A stretch of 64,000 nt of DNA from Balaenoptera acutorostrata (GCF_949987535.1 NC_080065.1:36557239-36621238); one strand, 5' to 3'. Numbered from the stretch's first letter, positions 11,830-25,204 are shown. Made by a program: numbers and translations. The notes: generated by a model not told the origin, from the sequence alone.

Positions 11830-12350
11830 AATCCTTTTGTCAGGGTCCACTTCAGGGTAAATCCAAACAAAAACATGTATATGTATTAGATATGATGTTT
11901 TGCCAGTTATATGTGTTGTAAATATTTTCCCTAATTCTTTATCTTGATTTTTCAATTTGATGTCTCTTGATTGACAGAAGTTCTTGTTTCTAATGTAGAT
12001 AAGTTTATCAATCTTGTCCATTAAGGACAGTGCTTTGTATTTTACTTATTTTCCTACTACAAATTCATGAAAATGGTATCTTACACTATATTATAGAATT
12101 TTATTGGTTTACCTTTCATGTTTAGATTTAAAATTCATCCATCTGGAATTTATTTTTATGTATGGTATGAGGTAAGAATCAGATTGATCTCCTTTTTTTC
12201 CCTTATGAATATCCAATTTTCTCAGTGTCACTTGTTAAGACTGATCCTTTGTGACTTTGCCATAAATCGAATGTCCTTATGTACACTGGTCTGTTTCTAA
12301 GCTTTCTATTCTATCCCAATGGTTTACTTGTCTATGTTTGCAAGACTCTC
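11830..12350 (-). mobile_element. ancient LINE-1 (L1M) ORF2 fragment
   Basis: The plus-strand text reads as the reverse complement of old L1 ORF2: TAAGTTTATCAATCTTGTCC, AAAATTCATCCATCTGGAAT, GTATGGTATGAGGTAAGAAT, CTATTCTATCCCAATGGTTT. It parallels the young minus-strand L1 at 52.8-53.1 kb, for example TTAGGTCTTTAATTCATTTT, but is far more diverged. All frames are broken. Confidence 0.7.
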
Positions 12351-13189
12351 TTGTTCCCCCTTACCTCTTTAATGCGACAATATTTGGGATCTCAACCCAG
12401 TGTAATTGAACTCATCAGGGTTTACAAATCCCACCTGGGAAATCTGGACGCCAGTGTATCTCTTTTAACCTCACTGTCAAAAATGCTGCTGGGCCTCATG
12501 TTTGCCCACCACAAAATCAGCGACTGTACCCAGGAGAAAAATATCCTTATGTGCAGATCCTTTATTCGCTCCCAAATACTGGCCTGGTAATTCTCATATC
12601 TTGATAGCATTTCAGTTACTTTAAGTAAACTTTTAAATGTATTTTGACCAGATTTTCCCATTGTCCTCAATAGAAAGATTGTTCCAAACTACCTATTTTG
12701 TCACCATATTTAAATCATCCATATTTGTTTTACAGAACTCTAAAGATTGAAAAACAATAAATAGTATTTCCATTATCATGACTGTGTAAATATTTACTAC
12801 AGAACCCAGCAAACTTTGGGATAACATTTTCTTCTCTTTGTTGTAAATGTCACAATCTTTGTGCCATGTAAAGATCTTCCTAACATACTAGGAAAACCAG
12901 GGCTCTTTCCTTACACTGCTTTCGATCTGTAAAACCATATGATCATTTTCTTGAAATCTGAACCATGTATTTCTCACAGAGCTTTTTATTTCCCCCTGGA
13001 AACCAACTGGCTTTTTCTCCCCTTTGTGAGATAAGAAGCAGATGTTATTTCATCGTTTCATTAATGCCTCCCAGCTCTTTAGTTGATTTTTCCATTACTA
13101 GAATCCACTCCACTCCTCTTGTTAAGGACATTATTCTTGGAGCCAGTTGACTTCCTGTTCTAATTTGGAAGAATTCCTTTCTTATTTAT
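12351..13189. other. unassigned stretch between old L1 pieces
   Basis: No gene or named repeat supported. It may be part of the same eroded L1 or an insertion in it. Confidence 0.35.
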
Positions 13190-14890
13190 TAGTTTTATTT
13201 TGAGAAAAATGCATAAAAGTGTAAATCATAATATAAAAAAACAAATACCCTACACCCAGAATTAATAACTGCTTGTCACATTTGCCTTATCTTTCTTTTA
13301 ATAAGTAGATTAAAGCATACTAGATAAACATAAAACCCCATTTATTTTCATTTCCTAGTCTCCTTCTTCTACCAATCCTGCACATACCTACCACCACTGT
13401 CATGAATTTAGTGTCTGTATATTTCCAGTGTTCATACTTCTCATACATAGGCATAACAATATAGAATACTGTCTGAAACCCATGTATATCTATTGAATAT
13501 ATATATAATGAAGAGTAAAGTGTTCTAGTTCTTACTTTTGTGTTTTCCACAATCTGTTGCAGACCATGTCTGATGCTACCATAGGTGTGTGTTACGTAGC
13601 TTGAGCCACAAGCAATCCACTAGTGAGTTCAACTACACTAAACTAGTCTATACCTTAATTGTTTAATGAGACAAACCCACTGAATGCATACTTGGATGTT
13701 GTGGCAATATCAAATAGCCATAAAATTTCTGAACTCATTCCTGATTTCTCATAATGGGCCATAAGGAACAGTCCACAAACCCACAATGATTCTCAGAACA
13801 TATTTTGAGTAGCAATGTCTAGAGGATGCTGTTTTAAAATTTACATTACATGGTTTAATACTAACCATACAATTTGACATTGACAATTTGATTTATTTCA
13901 CTTAGCACTATGTTTTTTACCTAGTGCATACTCTTTAATTTCTAGTTATTTTTATATCTGATATAATGGCATCTAATATTGATGTATATTTAATTTGTTT
14001 CCAGTATTTTGCTTTAACAAGCAATATTATCACTCATTAAATATTTGAGTGTCTAATATGCCAGGCTCTGTTAGAGGTCCTATTTACAAAAGGAGGTAGA
14101 AAAGGTCATCGCTCTCCTGCTAGGTAGGAAGAAGTTCTAACTTAGATTGGATAGTTAGGGAAGGCCTCACAGTAGAAGCAATGTTTGTACTAACATTGAT
14201 GAAAAGGAGAGCCAACCATATGAAGATCTTTTACAGATTCAGAAAAGTGCAAGTAGAAAAACTGCAAGGCTGGTATAAGCTCCTTATTCATATTTCCTAT
14301 TACAGAGATACAGAATTTTTCATAGTATATGCCTAGAAATGGAATTGCTGGGTCATATGGAATGGACATATATCATTTTCAAGATCCTCTTATATTGTTT
14401 TCTAAGAGTTTTTTTCCAAATTACATTCCTACCTTGAAGTCTTAATTTTTCCACATTTTACGCAACACATATTCAAGATTTTTGTCAATAGGATGTGAAG
14501 TGTTATCCAGTATTGTATAAAGTTAAATATTACTGACTATTCTAGGGTTTGAATACTTTCTTATTTTTGTGGGTAAGGGAGAGCCATTAAAGTCCTCTCT
14601 TCTATAAATTGTCTTTTTTATTTTCTTGCCCATTATTAGTCGTGTTGTTTGTCTCTGTCTTATTATTTAGAAGGCATTTTCTTTTTTTTAAGTCTAGGTT
14701 ATTGAGGCATATTTCCATACAAAAAGTTTACCAGTTTTAAGTGTACAGTTGAAAGAGTTTTGACAAATATACAATTATTTAACCAACACTACAATCAAGA
14801 TATAAAATATTTCCGTTATCCCAAAAATTTTGTGTCCATTTGCAGCCAATCTCCTTGCTGCCGTCCAGTCTATGACAACCTGGGATCATT
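13190..14890 (-). mobile_element. ancient LINE-1 3' UTR and ORF2 C-terminal fragments
   Basis: Pieces resembling L1M 3' UTR (AATACCCTACACCCAGAATT; AAGTTTACCAGTTTTAAGTG near 14725) alternate with reverse-complement ORF2 text (TTGATTTATTTCACTTAGCA; ATGCCTAGAAATGGAATTGC TGGGTCATATGG near 14330-14360). Two 3' UTR-like pieces imply at least two old elements or a rearrangement. The segment 14030-14290 (TGTCTAATATGCCAGGCTCT, TTAGGGAAGGCCTCACAG) looks like a different old repeat embedded here. Confidence 0.55.
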
Positions 14891-17800
14891 TTGTTTCTCT
14901 GAGGGCTTTGATTATTTTCCCCTGGAGCCTGACAATCTTCCAAAAGAAGCTTTGTCACCATTTCCTCTTAATTGACAAATGCATTATGGCAAGAGCTAGA
15001 CCTACCTCTACGGGTGCTCTTGTCTTAGATTTCGACACATCCTGGATTCCCGAACCACCTGGCTTCCAGCTAGGTTTGGCTAATGGGATGTTAAAGTTCC
15101 TCCTGGGTGACCCCTTCTTTATGGCTCCAATTCTCACTAAGCTCCAGTAATACTTTACCATAATTAGCCCAGCAGTTGAAAACTCTGTCTTGGCCTTCAC
15201 TTCCTGCTTGCACAGAGCCTCAAAAAGAACCAGAAGTGAAAACCTAGGGCCTTCTTGAGTCTTTTCTGACTGAGCATACTCGCATCCCTATTCATGTACC
15301 TGGCATTATAGACTCCCAGGAATATGTTAACACTTTTCAAAGCCCCTGTGGAAATCTTATTCCCTCAATTTTGCTTTACAGCTTTATGGCTGATATATTG
15401 TTTGCCCCAATAGTTATCCACTGCATCAGGCAGCTGTGCAATTAAGCAATTTCCTGTGTTTTTGACAAGTACCCTCAGAGAAGAGGCTTTTTTGCACTGG
15501 TGACCTCTGACTGAGCTCAAATAATGACAATTTTGCAGGTATGATCTCCTGGTGAACAACCAAATAGGAAAAAAATGACAATGCTCTGGAAACTAGTTCT
15601 TGAAGGAGCTACTACCTACCCATTTATATCCCTTCCAGTTGCTGTCATGCTGCTGATTTCACTGTGATTACACAGTGATGGTTTTCAAGTCTACCACAGA
15701 GCTGGAGATTAGAGGGTGGGATTATGATAAGTTAAAACATCACAGAGTGCTCTGTTCTTACTGAGATTCAGCCGCGCTTCTTGAATAAATGTACTCGGAT
15801 TGCCTTTTATTAATTTCTAGAGTTCTGAAAATTTTAATACTGACAATTTTTGCCAGTTTTCTCGTTGCCTTTTGGAAGAAAGAATTTTCAAAAGTCTTTA
15901 ACCTGCCATTTTCAGTAAAGTACTATAAATCAATTTTAAAGTCCCCAATTATCCAAATAATTCAAGTTAATAAGCATATGGCCCCACTCTAAATTTATTT
16001 GATGACTGAAAAAAGGAAGGATTTTTCCTCCCCTTTTAGATAGGAATTATTATTTTGATTGATTATGCTGCCTGAAATCTCTGGTTAATAGCTAACTGTG
16101 CACCTGGCATGAGCTACATAGCTTATAAAGATTGTGTTTGAAGTATAAACTCTTCGGAGTTACAAAAAACAAGGACATAAATGTTATTTTAAGTATTAAA
16201 AGAAATTATCTATATAGGTCTTTCTTCGAGAGGAACAAAACCTAACTGATAGAGTGATTTTCACTGTCTTAAAAATCCAGTACTCTGATTTCAGTTGGAA
16301 CATTTAAATAATGAGACACCTCAAAATAAATCAGTTGTTGAAATTATAAATATGTTATCTTTTATACTGACATCTCTGAGTTACTTTAAATTAAATAAGT
16401 GTGATTTGATGCATCTTATTCAGGCAACACTTGTTGCTGTGAAATGTGCTAGTACATTCTCTTGTCTTCCACCACCATGTTCTGAGACTTAAAGCCATCC
16501 TGTGAGTATCATGGAAAACAAAAATAATTCTTGTTTTAATTTTCGTGGCTTCAAACAAAACTTTTACGTAGCCACAATGACACTCGCCATGTACTCTCCA
16601 TTGTCTCTTGAAATGCACTCTGCATGGTCCAATTCATCAAAAAGACCCTCATAAATGTGATGTATTTCAGGAAGATACACTGTATGCTGTATTTTATTAC
16701 ACTTTATGAACCATCTATGGTTGGAAAAAATTACACGTACAGTCATTTTACAACCTCCCACATCTGCAGATGTCTTTGATACTTGTACTTTTTGAAAAAC
16801 TTATATAACAAATGCCATTTGGCTTAGTAGAGAAGATCAAAATAATCAGTCTATCTGAAAGAATCAGCATTAAATTCCAATCTTCTTGTCCTTGCCCAAT
16901 GTATCTAATTTTTCCCTTTTATCTAGGTGAGTTTTATGGAACTAAGAATGTAGCTTCTCTGCAGAGGCTGCGCTGGGAAGATGGATGATAGAAGAATGTG
17001 CTGATTTTGTCAAACAATCAGTAACCACAACAAGAATGCAATTAAGCACACAAGAGATGCATTTCCACATGACTTTTAAAACTGTATAATTGTTGGATAA
17101 TTCTGGGAAATTATAGTTTACTGGAAAACAAACTGAGTTGGCACTTCTTATGGTCAAAGTGCCAAAGATGGATCATGAATAGAGGAATTGAAATCTCAAG
17201 AGGAATTTATCCTCACTGGCTGCTTTCATGACCTCACATACATATTATGGTTAGATGGTGAATACTTCACATCATTTTTGTAAGGTGTGAGAACTGCAAG
17301 GTAAAGAGAGGCTGCAGAATTTTGCCTCTATAAAGGTATGCCAATCTCTATAAAAATATATCTAAAAATTCGGAGGCTAGAAAAGCAGTAAAACCTTTAT
17401 TCCAAGTGGAAGATAAAGCTTACAGTCAGAGGGAAAGGCAAGAGTCTGAGGAGAGAGGTAAGCAAATAAAATTAGCTCTAAAATAGCCATGATTTTTTTA
17501 AATAATCTGTTATATCACTGCCAGATTGAATAAACTGAGAAATTATAAACTCCAAAAACTAAGAATAATATCCTTATGCTGAGAGTATCTGGGTTCTAGA
17601 AATACTTTCTTCATCTCTGAATCTCCTTAGTAAATTCCAGAGTTCTCTTATGCAAGCTGGATGATATCATGAAGTGGACTGTCTAACAAATTACAGAGAT
17701 AACCAGCAGCACATTAAAATTAAGGAGTACCTTTCATCTAATTTTCTCCACTTTGGAGTTTTGGCAAAAATTCCAAAACAATTAGAGAAGTCCCATTGCA

Positions 17801-17999
17801 CATCCTGTTAAACATATATTTAGTGACAATAGTGAGACAATAATTAGAGTTGTCGAGGCAGGGAAATGGCAACTTGAACCAAGGTTCTGATGAGATAAAT
17901 AGACTTTGACAGAGCTATTATAGAATTAATATCTATTTGTAAATAAGCTAGGTAAATACATTGCACTTATGTTGGGGGATAGGGGAAAGTGACAAGTTA
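14891..17999. other. gene-free stretch, nothing recognised
   Basis: About 3 kb with no supported gene or named repeat. The 106-codon frame at 14830-15150 overlaps old L1 and has no recognised similarity. It is treated as chance. Confidence 0.4.
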
Positions 18000-18378
18000 A
18001 ACCTTAGATTTAGGAGATGGCTAAATGTATGGATGATGGTTAGAAAATGGGTCTTGCCTAGAAAAACAAATCTGGGAGTCATCAGTATATAGATGCATGG
18101 TCACTGAAGCCATGGATGAGGGTGGCCATGGACTTTTCTTAAGAAAAGTGTGTAGAATAAGAAGGAAAAAGGCCTACAAATGAGATTTGAGGAATTCCAA
18201 AATTAACGGCTAACATGAGGTGAAAAAGTCCCTAATGAGATGTGAGACAAAATGCCAAAGAGGGAGGTGGGAAAACCAGGATATATTACTTCCATTACCA
18301 AGAAAAAGTTAATTTCAATAAATGAGGAGTAGTCAATAATGTTGGATGATGCTGAAGTGTTTAAAAATAACTGAAACT
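18000..18378 (+). repeat. ancient repeat, left part (interrupted by L1 copy A)
   Basis: Contains GGGAGTCATCAGTATATAGA and AGAGGGAGGTGGGAAAACCA, typical of a common old mammalian repeat that I cannot name with certainty. The text resumes after L1 copy A at 23429 (CCATTGCACTTGGCAACATG). L1 copy A therefore inserted into this older element. Confidence 0.45.
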
Positions 18379-18450
18379 GAGCAGAAGCAAGAAGAACTAC
18401 AATCCTGCAGCCTGTGAAACAAAAACCACATTCACAGAAAGATAGACAAG

Positions 18451-19355
18451 ATGAAAAGGCAGAGAGCTATGTACCAGATAAAGGAACAAGACAAAACCAT
18501 AGAAAAACAATTAAATGAAGTGGAGATAGGCAACCATCCAGAAAAAGAATTCAGAATAATGATAGTGAAGATGATCCAGGACCTCGGAAAAAGAATAGAG
18601 GCAAAGATCGAGAAGATGCAAGAAATGTTTTAAAAAGACCTAGAAGAAATAAACAACAAACAAACAGAGATGAACAATACAATAACTGAAATGAAAACTA
18701 CACTAGAAGGAATCAATAGCAGAATAACTGAGGCAGAAGAACGATAAGTGACCTGGAAGATAGAATGGTGGAATTCACTGCTGTGGAACAGAATAAAGAA
18801 AAAAGAATGAAAAGAAATGAAGACAGCCTAAGAGACCTCTGGGACAACATTAAATGCAACAACATTCTCATTATAGGGGTCCCAGAACGAGAAAAGAGAG
18901 AGAAAGGACCAGAGAAAATATTTGAAGAGATTATACTCGAAAACTTCCCTAACATGGGAAAGGAAATAGCCACCCAACTCCAGGAAGCGCAGAGACTCCC
19001 ATACAGGAAAAACCCAAGGAGAAACACGCCGAGACACATAGTAATCAAAGTGGCAAAAATTAAAGACAAAGAAAAATTATTGAAAGCAGCAAGGGAAAGA
19101 CGACAAATAACATACAAGGGAACTCCCATAAGGTTAACAGCTGATTTCTCAGCAGAAACTCTACAAGCCAGAAGGGACTGGTATGATATACTTAAAATGA
19201 TGAAAGGGAAGAACCTACAACCAAGATTATTCTACCCAGCAAGGATCTCATTCAGATTCAATGGAGAAATCAAAAGCTTTACAGAGAAGCAAAAACTAAG
19301 AGAATTCAGAACCACCAAACGAGCTCCACAACAAATGCTAAACGAAATTCTCTAA
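18451..19355 (+). pseudogene. L1 copy A ORF1 (RNA-binding chaperone), frameshifted
   Basis: L1 ORF1p is a trimeric RNA-binding protein that coats L1 RNA. The reading frame starts MKRQRAMYQIKEQ. A TAA falls at about residue 61, and the frame continues through the coiled-coil region (NNTITEMKTTLEGI). At about 18750 one base is missing relative to copy B (CGATAAGTGAC against CGGAAAAGTGAC). The rest, 18765-19355 in another frame, holds the RRM-like and C-terminal domains: ILIIGVPE, FPNMGKEI, PRHIVIKVAKIKDKEKLLKA, RLTADFSAETLQARR, LFYPARISFRF. It ends 58 bp before the ORF2 start, a normal L1 spacing. Confidence 0.93.
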
Positions 19356-19413
19356 GTGGGAAACACAAGACAAGAAAAGGACCTACAAAGACAAACCCAA
19401 AACAATTAAGAAA

Positions 19414-22400
19414 ATGGTCATAGGAACATACATATCAATAATTACCTTAAACGTGAATGGATTAAATGCTCCAACCAAAAGACACAGGCTTGCTGAATGG
19501 ATACAAAAACAAGACCCATATATATGCTGTCTACAAGAGACCCACTTCAGACCCAGGGACACACACAGACTGAAAGTAAGGGGATGGAAAAAGATATTCC
19601 ATGCAACTGGAAATCAAAAGAAAGCTGGAGTAGCCATACTCATATCAGATAAAATAGACTTTAAAGTAAAGAATGTTACAAGAGACAAGGAAGGACACTA
19701 CATAATGATCAAGGGAGCAATCCACGAAGAAGATATAACAATTCTAAATATATATGCACCCAACATAGGAGCACCTCAATACATAAGGCAACTGCTAACA
19801 GCCATAAAAGAGGAAATTCACAGTAACACAAGAATAGTGGGGGACTTTAACACCTCACTTACACCAATGGACAGATCATCCAAAATGAAAATAATTAAGG
19901 AAACAAAAGCTTTAAATGACACAATAGACCAGACAGATTTAATTGATATTTACAGGACACTGCATCCAAAAACAGCAGATTACACTTTCTTCTCAAGTGC
20001 ACACAGAACATTCTCCAGGATAGATCACATCCTGGGTCACAAATCAAGCCTCAGTAAATGTAAGAAAATTGAAATCATATCAAGCATATTTTCTGACCAC
20101 AAAGCTATGAGCTTAGAAATGAATTACATGGAACAAAACAAAAACACATGGAGGCTAAACAATATGTTACTAAATAACCAAGAGATCACTGAAGAAACCA
20201 AAGAGGAAATCAAAAAATACCTAGAGAAAAATGACAATGAAAACATGATGACCCAAAACCTATGGGATGCAGCAAAAGCAGTTCTAAGAGGGAAATTTAT
20301 AGCTATACAAGCCTACCTCAAGAAACAAGAAAAATCTCAAATAAACAATATAACCTTACACTTAAAGGAACTAGAGAAAGAAGAACAAAACCCAAAGTTA
20401 GCAGAAGGAAAGAAATCGTAAAGATCAGAGCAGAAATAAATGAAATAGAAACAAAGAAAACAATAACAAACATCAATAAAACTAAAAGCTGGTTGAGAAG
20501 ATAAACAAAGCTGATAAACCATTAGCCAGACTCATCAAGAAAAAGAGGGAGAGGAATCAAAACAATAAAATTAGAAATGAAAAAGGAGAAGTTACAACAG
20601 ACACCACAGAAATACAAAGCATCCTAAGAGACTACTACAAGCAACTCTATGCCAGTAAAATGGACAACCTGGAAGAAATGGACAAATTCTTAGAAAGGTA
20701 TAACCTTCCAAGACTGAACCAGGAAGAAATAGAAAATAGGAACAGACCAATCACAAGTAATGAAATTGAAACTGTGATTAAAAATCTTCCAACAAACAAA
20801 AGTCCAGGACCAGATGGCTTCACAGGTGAATTCTATCAAACATTTAGAGAAGAGCTACCACCCATCCTTCTCAAACTCTTCCAAAAAACTGCAGAGGAAG
20901 GAACACTCCCAAATTCATTCTATGAGGCCACCATCACTCTGATACCAAAACCAGACAAAGATACTACAAAAAAAGAAAATTACAGACCAATATCACTGAT
21001 GAATACAGATGCAAAAATCCTCAACAAAATACTAGCAAACAGAATCCAACAACACATTAAAAGGATCATATACCATGAACAAGTGGGATTTATCCCAGGG
21101 ATGCAAGGATTCTTCAGTATATGCAAATCAATCAATGTGATATATTATATTAACAAATTGAAGAATAAAAACCATATGACCATCTCAATAGATGCAGAAA
21201 AAGCTTTTGACAAAATTCAACACCCATTTCTGATAAAAACTCTCCAGAAAGTGGGCATAGAGGGAACCTACCTCAACATAATAAAGGCCATATACAACAA
21301 ACTCACAGCAAACATCATTCTCAATGGTGAAAAACTGAAAGCATTTCCCCTAAGATCGGGAAGAAGACAAGGATGTCCACTCTCACCACTATTATTCAAC
21401 ATAGTTTTGGAAGTCCTAGCCATGGCAATCAAAGAAAAAGAAATAAAAGGAATACAAATTGGAAAAGAAGAAGTAAAACTGTCACTGTTTGCAGATGACA
21501 TGATACTATACACAGAGAATCCTAAAGATGTCACCAGAAAACTACTAGAGCTAATCAATGAATATGGTAAACTTGCAGGATACAAAATTAATGCACAGAA
21601 ATCTCTTGCATTCCTATACACTAATGATGAAAAATCTGAAAGAGAAATTATGGAAATACTCCCATTTACCACTGCAACAAAAAGAATAAAATATCTAGGA
21701 ATAAACGTACCTAGGGAGACAAAAGACCTGTATGCAGAAAACTATAAGACACTGATGAAAGAAGTTAAAGACGATACCAACAGGTGGAGAGATATACCAT
21801 GTTCTTGGATAGGAAGAATCAATATTGTGAAAATGACTATAATACCCAAAGCAATCTACAGATTCAATGCAATCCCTATCAAATTACCAATGGCATTTTT
21901 TACGGAACTAGAACAAAAAATCTTAAAATTTGTATGGAGACACCAAAGACCCTGAATAGCCAAAGCAGTCTTGAGGAAAAATAACGGAGCTGGAGGAATC
22001 AGACTCCCTGACTTCAGACTATACTACAAAGCTACAGTAATCAAGACAGTATGGTACTGGCACAAAAACAGAAATATAGATCAATGGAACACGATAGAAA
22101 GCCCAGAGATAAACCCACACACATATGGTCAACTTTTCTTTGATAAAGGAGACAAGAATATACAATGGAGAAAAGATAGCCTCTTCAATAAGCGGTGCTG
22201 GGAAAACTGGACAGCTACATGTAAAAGAATGAATTTAGAACACGCTCTAACACCATACAGAAAAATAAACTCAAAATGGATTAGAGACCTAAATGTAAGA
22301 CCGGACACTATAAACCTCTTAGAGGAAAACATAGGCAGAACACTCTTTGACATAAGTCAGAGCAAGATCTTTTTTGATCCACCTCCTAGAGTAATGGAAA

Positions 22401-23116
22401 TAGAAATAGAAATTAACAAATGGGACCTAATGAAACTTAAAAGCTTTTGCACTGCAAAGGAAACCATAAACAAGACGAAAAGACAGCCCTCAGAATGGGA
22501 GAAAATATTTGCAAACGAATCAATGGACAAAGGATTAATCTCCAAAATATATAAACAGCTCATGCAGCTCAATATTAAAGAAACAAACAACCCAATCCAA
22601 AAATGGGCAGAAGACCTGAATAGACATTTCTCCAAAGAAGACATACAGATGGCCAAGAAGCACATGAAAAGCTGCTCAACATCACTAATTATTAGAGAAA
22701 TGCAAATCAAAACTACAATGAGGTAGCACCTCACACCGGTTAGAATGGGCGTCATCAGAAAATCTACAAACAACAAATGCTGGAGAGGGTGTGGAGAAAA
22801 GGGAACCCTCTTGCACTGTTGGTGGGAATGTAAATTGATACAGCCACTATGGAGAACAGTATGGAGGTTCCTTTAAAAACTAAAAATAGAATTACCATAT
22901 GATCCAGCAATCCCACTACTGGGCATATACCCTGAGAAAACCATAATTCAAAAAGGGTCATGTGCCACAGTGTTCATTGCAGCACTATTTACAATAGCCA
23001 GGTCATGGAAGCAACCTAAATGCCCATCAACAGACGAATGGATAAAGAAGATGTGGTACATGTATACAATGGAATATTACTCAGCTATAAAAAGGAACGA
23101 AATTGGATGGATCTAG
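19414..23116 (+). pseudogene. L1 copy A ORF2 (endonuclease-reverse transcriptase), broken
   Basis: L1 ORF2p nicks target DNA and reverse-transcribes L1 RNA. The N-terminal 335 codons are open and keep the APE-type endonuclease residues: N13/N15 in TLNVNG, E42 in LQETH, Y114 in IYAPN, D144 and N146 in GDFN, D204 in RIDHILGH, D228-H229 in SDH. A small deletion near 20390 and a 4-nt deletion near 20494, judged against copy B, shift the frame. The RT domain then runs open (20660-21955): [27 protein letters not shown] and the catalytic FADD at 21488-21499. TGA at 21953 follows RP in place of arginine. Later stops are TAG near 22724 and TAA near 22874. The C-terminal cysteine-rich [14 protein letters not shown] region follows, and the frame ends early at 23116. 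Confidence 0.95.
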
Positions 23117-23259
23117 AGACTGTCATACAGAGTGAAGTAAGTCAGAAAGAGAAAAACAAATATTGTACATTAATGCATATATGTGGAACCTAGAAAAATG
23201 GTACAGATGAACTGGTTTGCAGGGCGGATATTGAGACACAGATGTAGAGAACAAAGGTA

Positions 23260-23312
23260 TGGACACCAAGTGGGGAAAGAGGCAGGGGTGGTGGGGGTGG
23301 TGGTGGGATGAA
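23260..23312 (+). other. G-rich (quadruplex-capable) tract in L1 3' UTR
   Basis: GGGGTGGTGGGGGTGGTGGTGGG at about 23285-23309 has at least four runs of two to five G with one-base spacers. L1 3' UTRs often carry such polypurine, quadruplex-forming tracts. Any role here is inference. Confidence 0.75.
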
Positions 23313-23428
23313 TTGGGCGATTGTGATTGACATATATACACTAATATGTGTAAAATTGATAACTAATAAGGACCTGCTGTACAAAAAAATAAATAAAATA
23401 AAATTCAAAAAAAAATATAACTGAAACT

Positions 23429-24050
23429 ATCCATTGCACTTGGCAACATGAAGGTGACTAGTGAACTTAGCAAGAGTCAGATTGGAATAGGTTAAGGAGT
23501 GAGTGAGTTGAGAGTTGAGGAAATAGAAAACTGCAGGTAGGTCCAACTCCCCTGAGAGAGATGCTGGGAAATGAAAGGGAAGTAAGGATGATAGTTAGGA
23601 GAGTATGTGGGATGAGATGGATGAAATGTGTTTTTTTAAGAGGTGAATGGACCTGAGAATAATTAATTGCTGCCAGTAAGTACACTGTTGAGGGACAAAG
23701 TGTTAATACTCAAGAAAGTGCAGTAAAACCAAAAGGGTAAGTTTCTTTGGAAGGCAGAGGGAAACAAACAAAACTGAAAGGAGAAACCTTAGATAGGAGG
23801 TAGAAAAGGGGAAAGCACTTGAATATTACCAAAGAGAAGAAAGAGGTGGAGATGGATGGAAGTGTGTTTGTTGGTTTGGTAACAAGAAGCAAGAGCTTTC
23901 TCAACTAATATTTTCTGTTTCACTGTGAAGAAGAAAGGACATCTGCTGAAAGTGGAGAGTGAGTGGGAGGTGATGGGGTTCAGTCTTGAGGAGAGTAAAG
24001 GTTCTCTCAGGCATAGACAGAAAGGCATAGTTTGGTTCATCCAGGTTAGG
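23429..24050 (+). repeat. ancient repeat, right part (interrupted by L1 copy A)
   Basis: Continuation of the element at 18000-18378: CTTGGCAACATGAAGGTGAC, AAGAGTCAGATTGGAATAGG, GAGAGATGCTGGGAAATGAA. Purine-rich and non-coding. The family is not named with confidence. Confidence 0.45.
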
Positions 24051-24929
24051 ATTTTGCCATACAGTTATAAGGGAAAGATGGAAGCAAAGAAAATTATGGT
24101 CTGAGTAAAACAGCTATTGAAATGTCATATTAATGTAAGTTTGGTAGAGTTTCTGGTACCAGAAAAACTCTCCCAACAAAGTATATAATATAACTGTTTT
24201 CTGGTGTAAATAAATAGGTAATTTGGAATTGTGAACTGTGAAAAGAAGGACTATCCCTCTCGTGGAAGAATGATGGGAAACAGGTGGATAATGATGCCCA
24301 AAAGACCAGAAAATCTGGCTTCATTCCCGACACAGGCACCAAAAAGCTTTAATCCTTAATTACTAAGGGAACATCCTCACTGATCTCATTCAAAAATAGC
24401 TAATGTATAACTAAGAACTGATCTCAGTGCCCACACTTGAAAGTCCAGACATGCATAAAGAAAAACATAGTGGCCCATGAAGCAACATACGTTCTGGGCC
24501 TTCTCAACATTACTTTTTATTTTGGAGCTTATTAATTTTAGATTTCTGGGGTTGGGTATGAGCACAGTTGCAAGATATGGCTCAGAGTAACTAATTTCAT
24601 TTTATCTACTTCTACTTAAAGTATTAGAACTAGAGGAGATTATAAAGGTTGAGAAATTCCTTCACTTTTACTTACAAAGAATTAAAGCTCAGAGAAGCTT
24701 TACCAATATCATGAGGCTAATTACTGGTAAAAGTATAAGAAATGTGATTGTGTATGAAAGTGCCTTAAAATGTTCAAGAACAATATATAGATGTAAAAGT
24801 GACATAAAAACACTAAGCCAAGCCAGTTTAACCCTCCTCATCTGCATCTTTATAAGATGCTGTGCCTGCCTCTATCACGATGCTTCCCTTGTGGATTATA
24901 GTTTCTTCTCCTGACACACTGACCCACCT
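24051..24929. other. gene-free stretch, nothing recognised
   Basis: No supported gene or repeat. Confidence 0.4.
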
Positions 24930-25035
24930 CATACAAAGTTATACTTCCTTTGAAGGCAGGGACTGGTCTGATCCATCCTTGTTTCCACAATGTAGAATGC
25001 AGTAGGTGCTCAATAATTATTGGATAAATTTATTC
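24930..25035 (+). mobile_element. short L2 3' end remnant
   Basis: GAAGGCAGGGACTGGTCTGA and GTAGGTGCTCAATAATTATT match the recalled L2 terminus (GGCAGGGACT, then GTAGGTGCTCAATAAATATT). Confidence 0.6.
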
Positions 25036-25204
25036 ATGACTAAAACCCAAGTTCCATGACTCTCAACCCCAATTCTCTTAGTATTTATATAATACTAGTT
25101 AAGGCCTTTTGTAAACATGCATATATGCTGAAAGAGGAAAATTAGCTGGTCTTCAGAGTGGCTGAAAACAAAACAAATTAAAAATGATGTACTGAATATT
25201 TTGT

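Larger units (their letters stand above)
18367..23428 (+). mobile_element. LINE-1 copy A, nearly complete, 12-bp TSD
   Basis: The insertion spans 18379-23416. It is flanked by ATAACTGAAACT at 18367-18378 and 23417-23428. It is 5'-truncated just upstream of ORF1 and keeps ORF1, ORF2, the 3' UTR and an A-rich (AAAT) tail, about 5.0 kb in all. The 3' UTR (CGAACTGG-like block, GTGGTGGGGGTGGTGGTGGG, GATAACTAATAAGGACCTGC) is unrelated to the 3' UTR of the other young L1s in this window, so it belongs to a different L1 lineage. ORF1 has a frameshift. ORF2 has two small deletions and several stops, so the copy cannot move on its own. Confidence 0.96.

Noticed and set aside
14830..15150. 106-codon plus-strand frame
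   Set aside because: Overlaps old minus-strand L1 and unassigned DNA. No recognised protein similarity.
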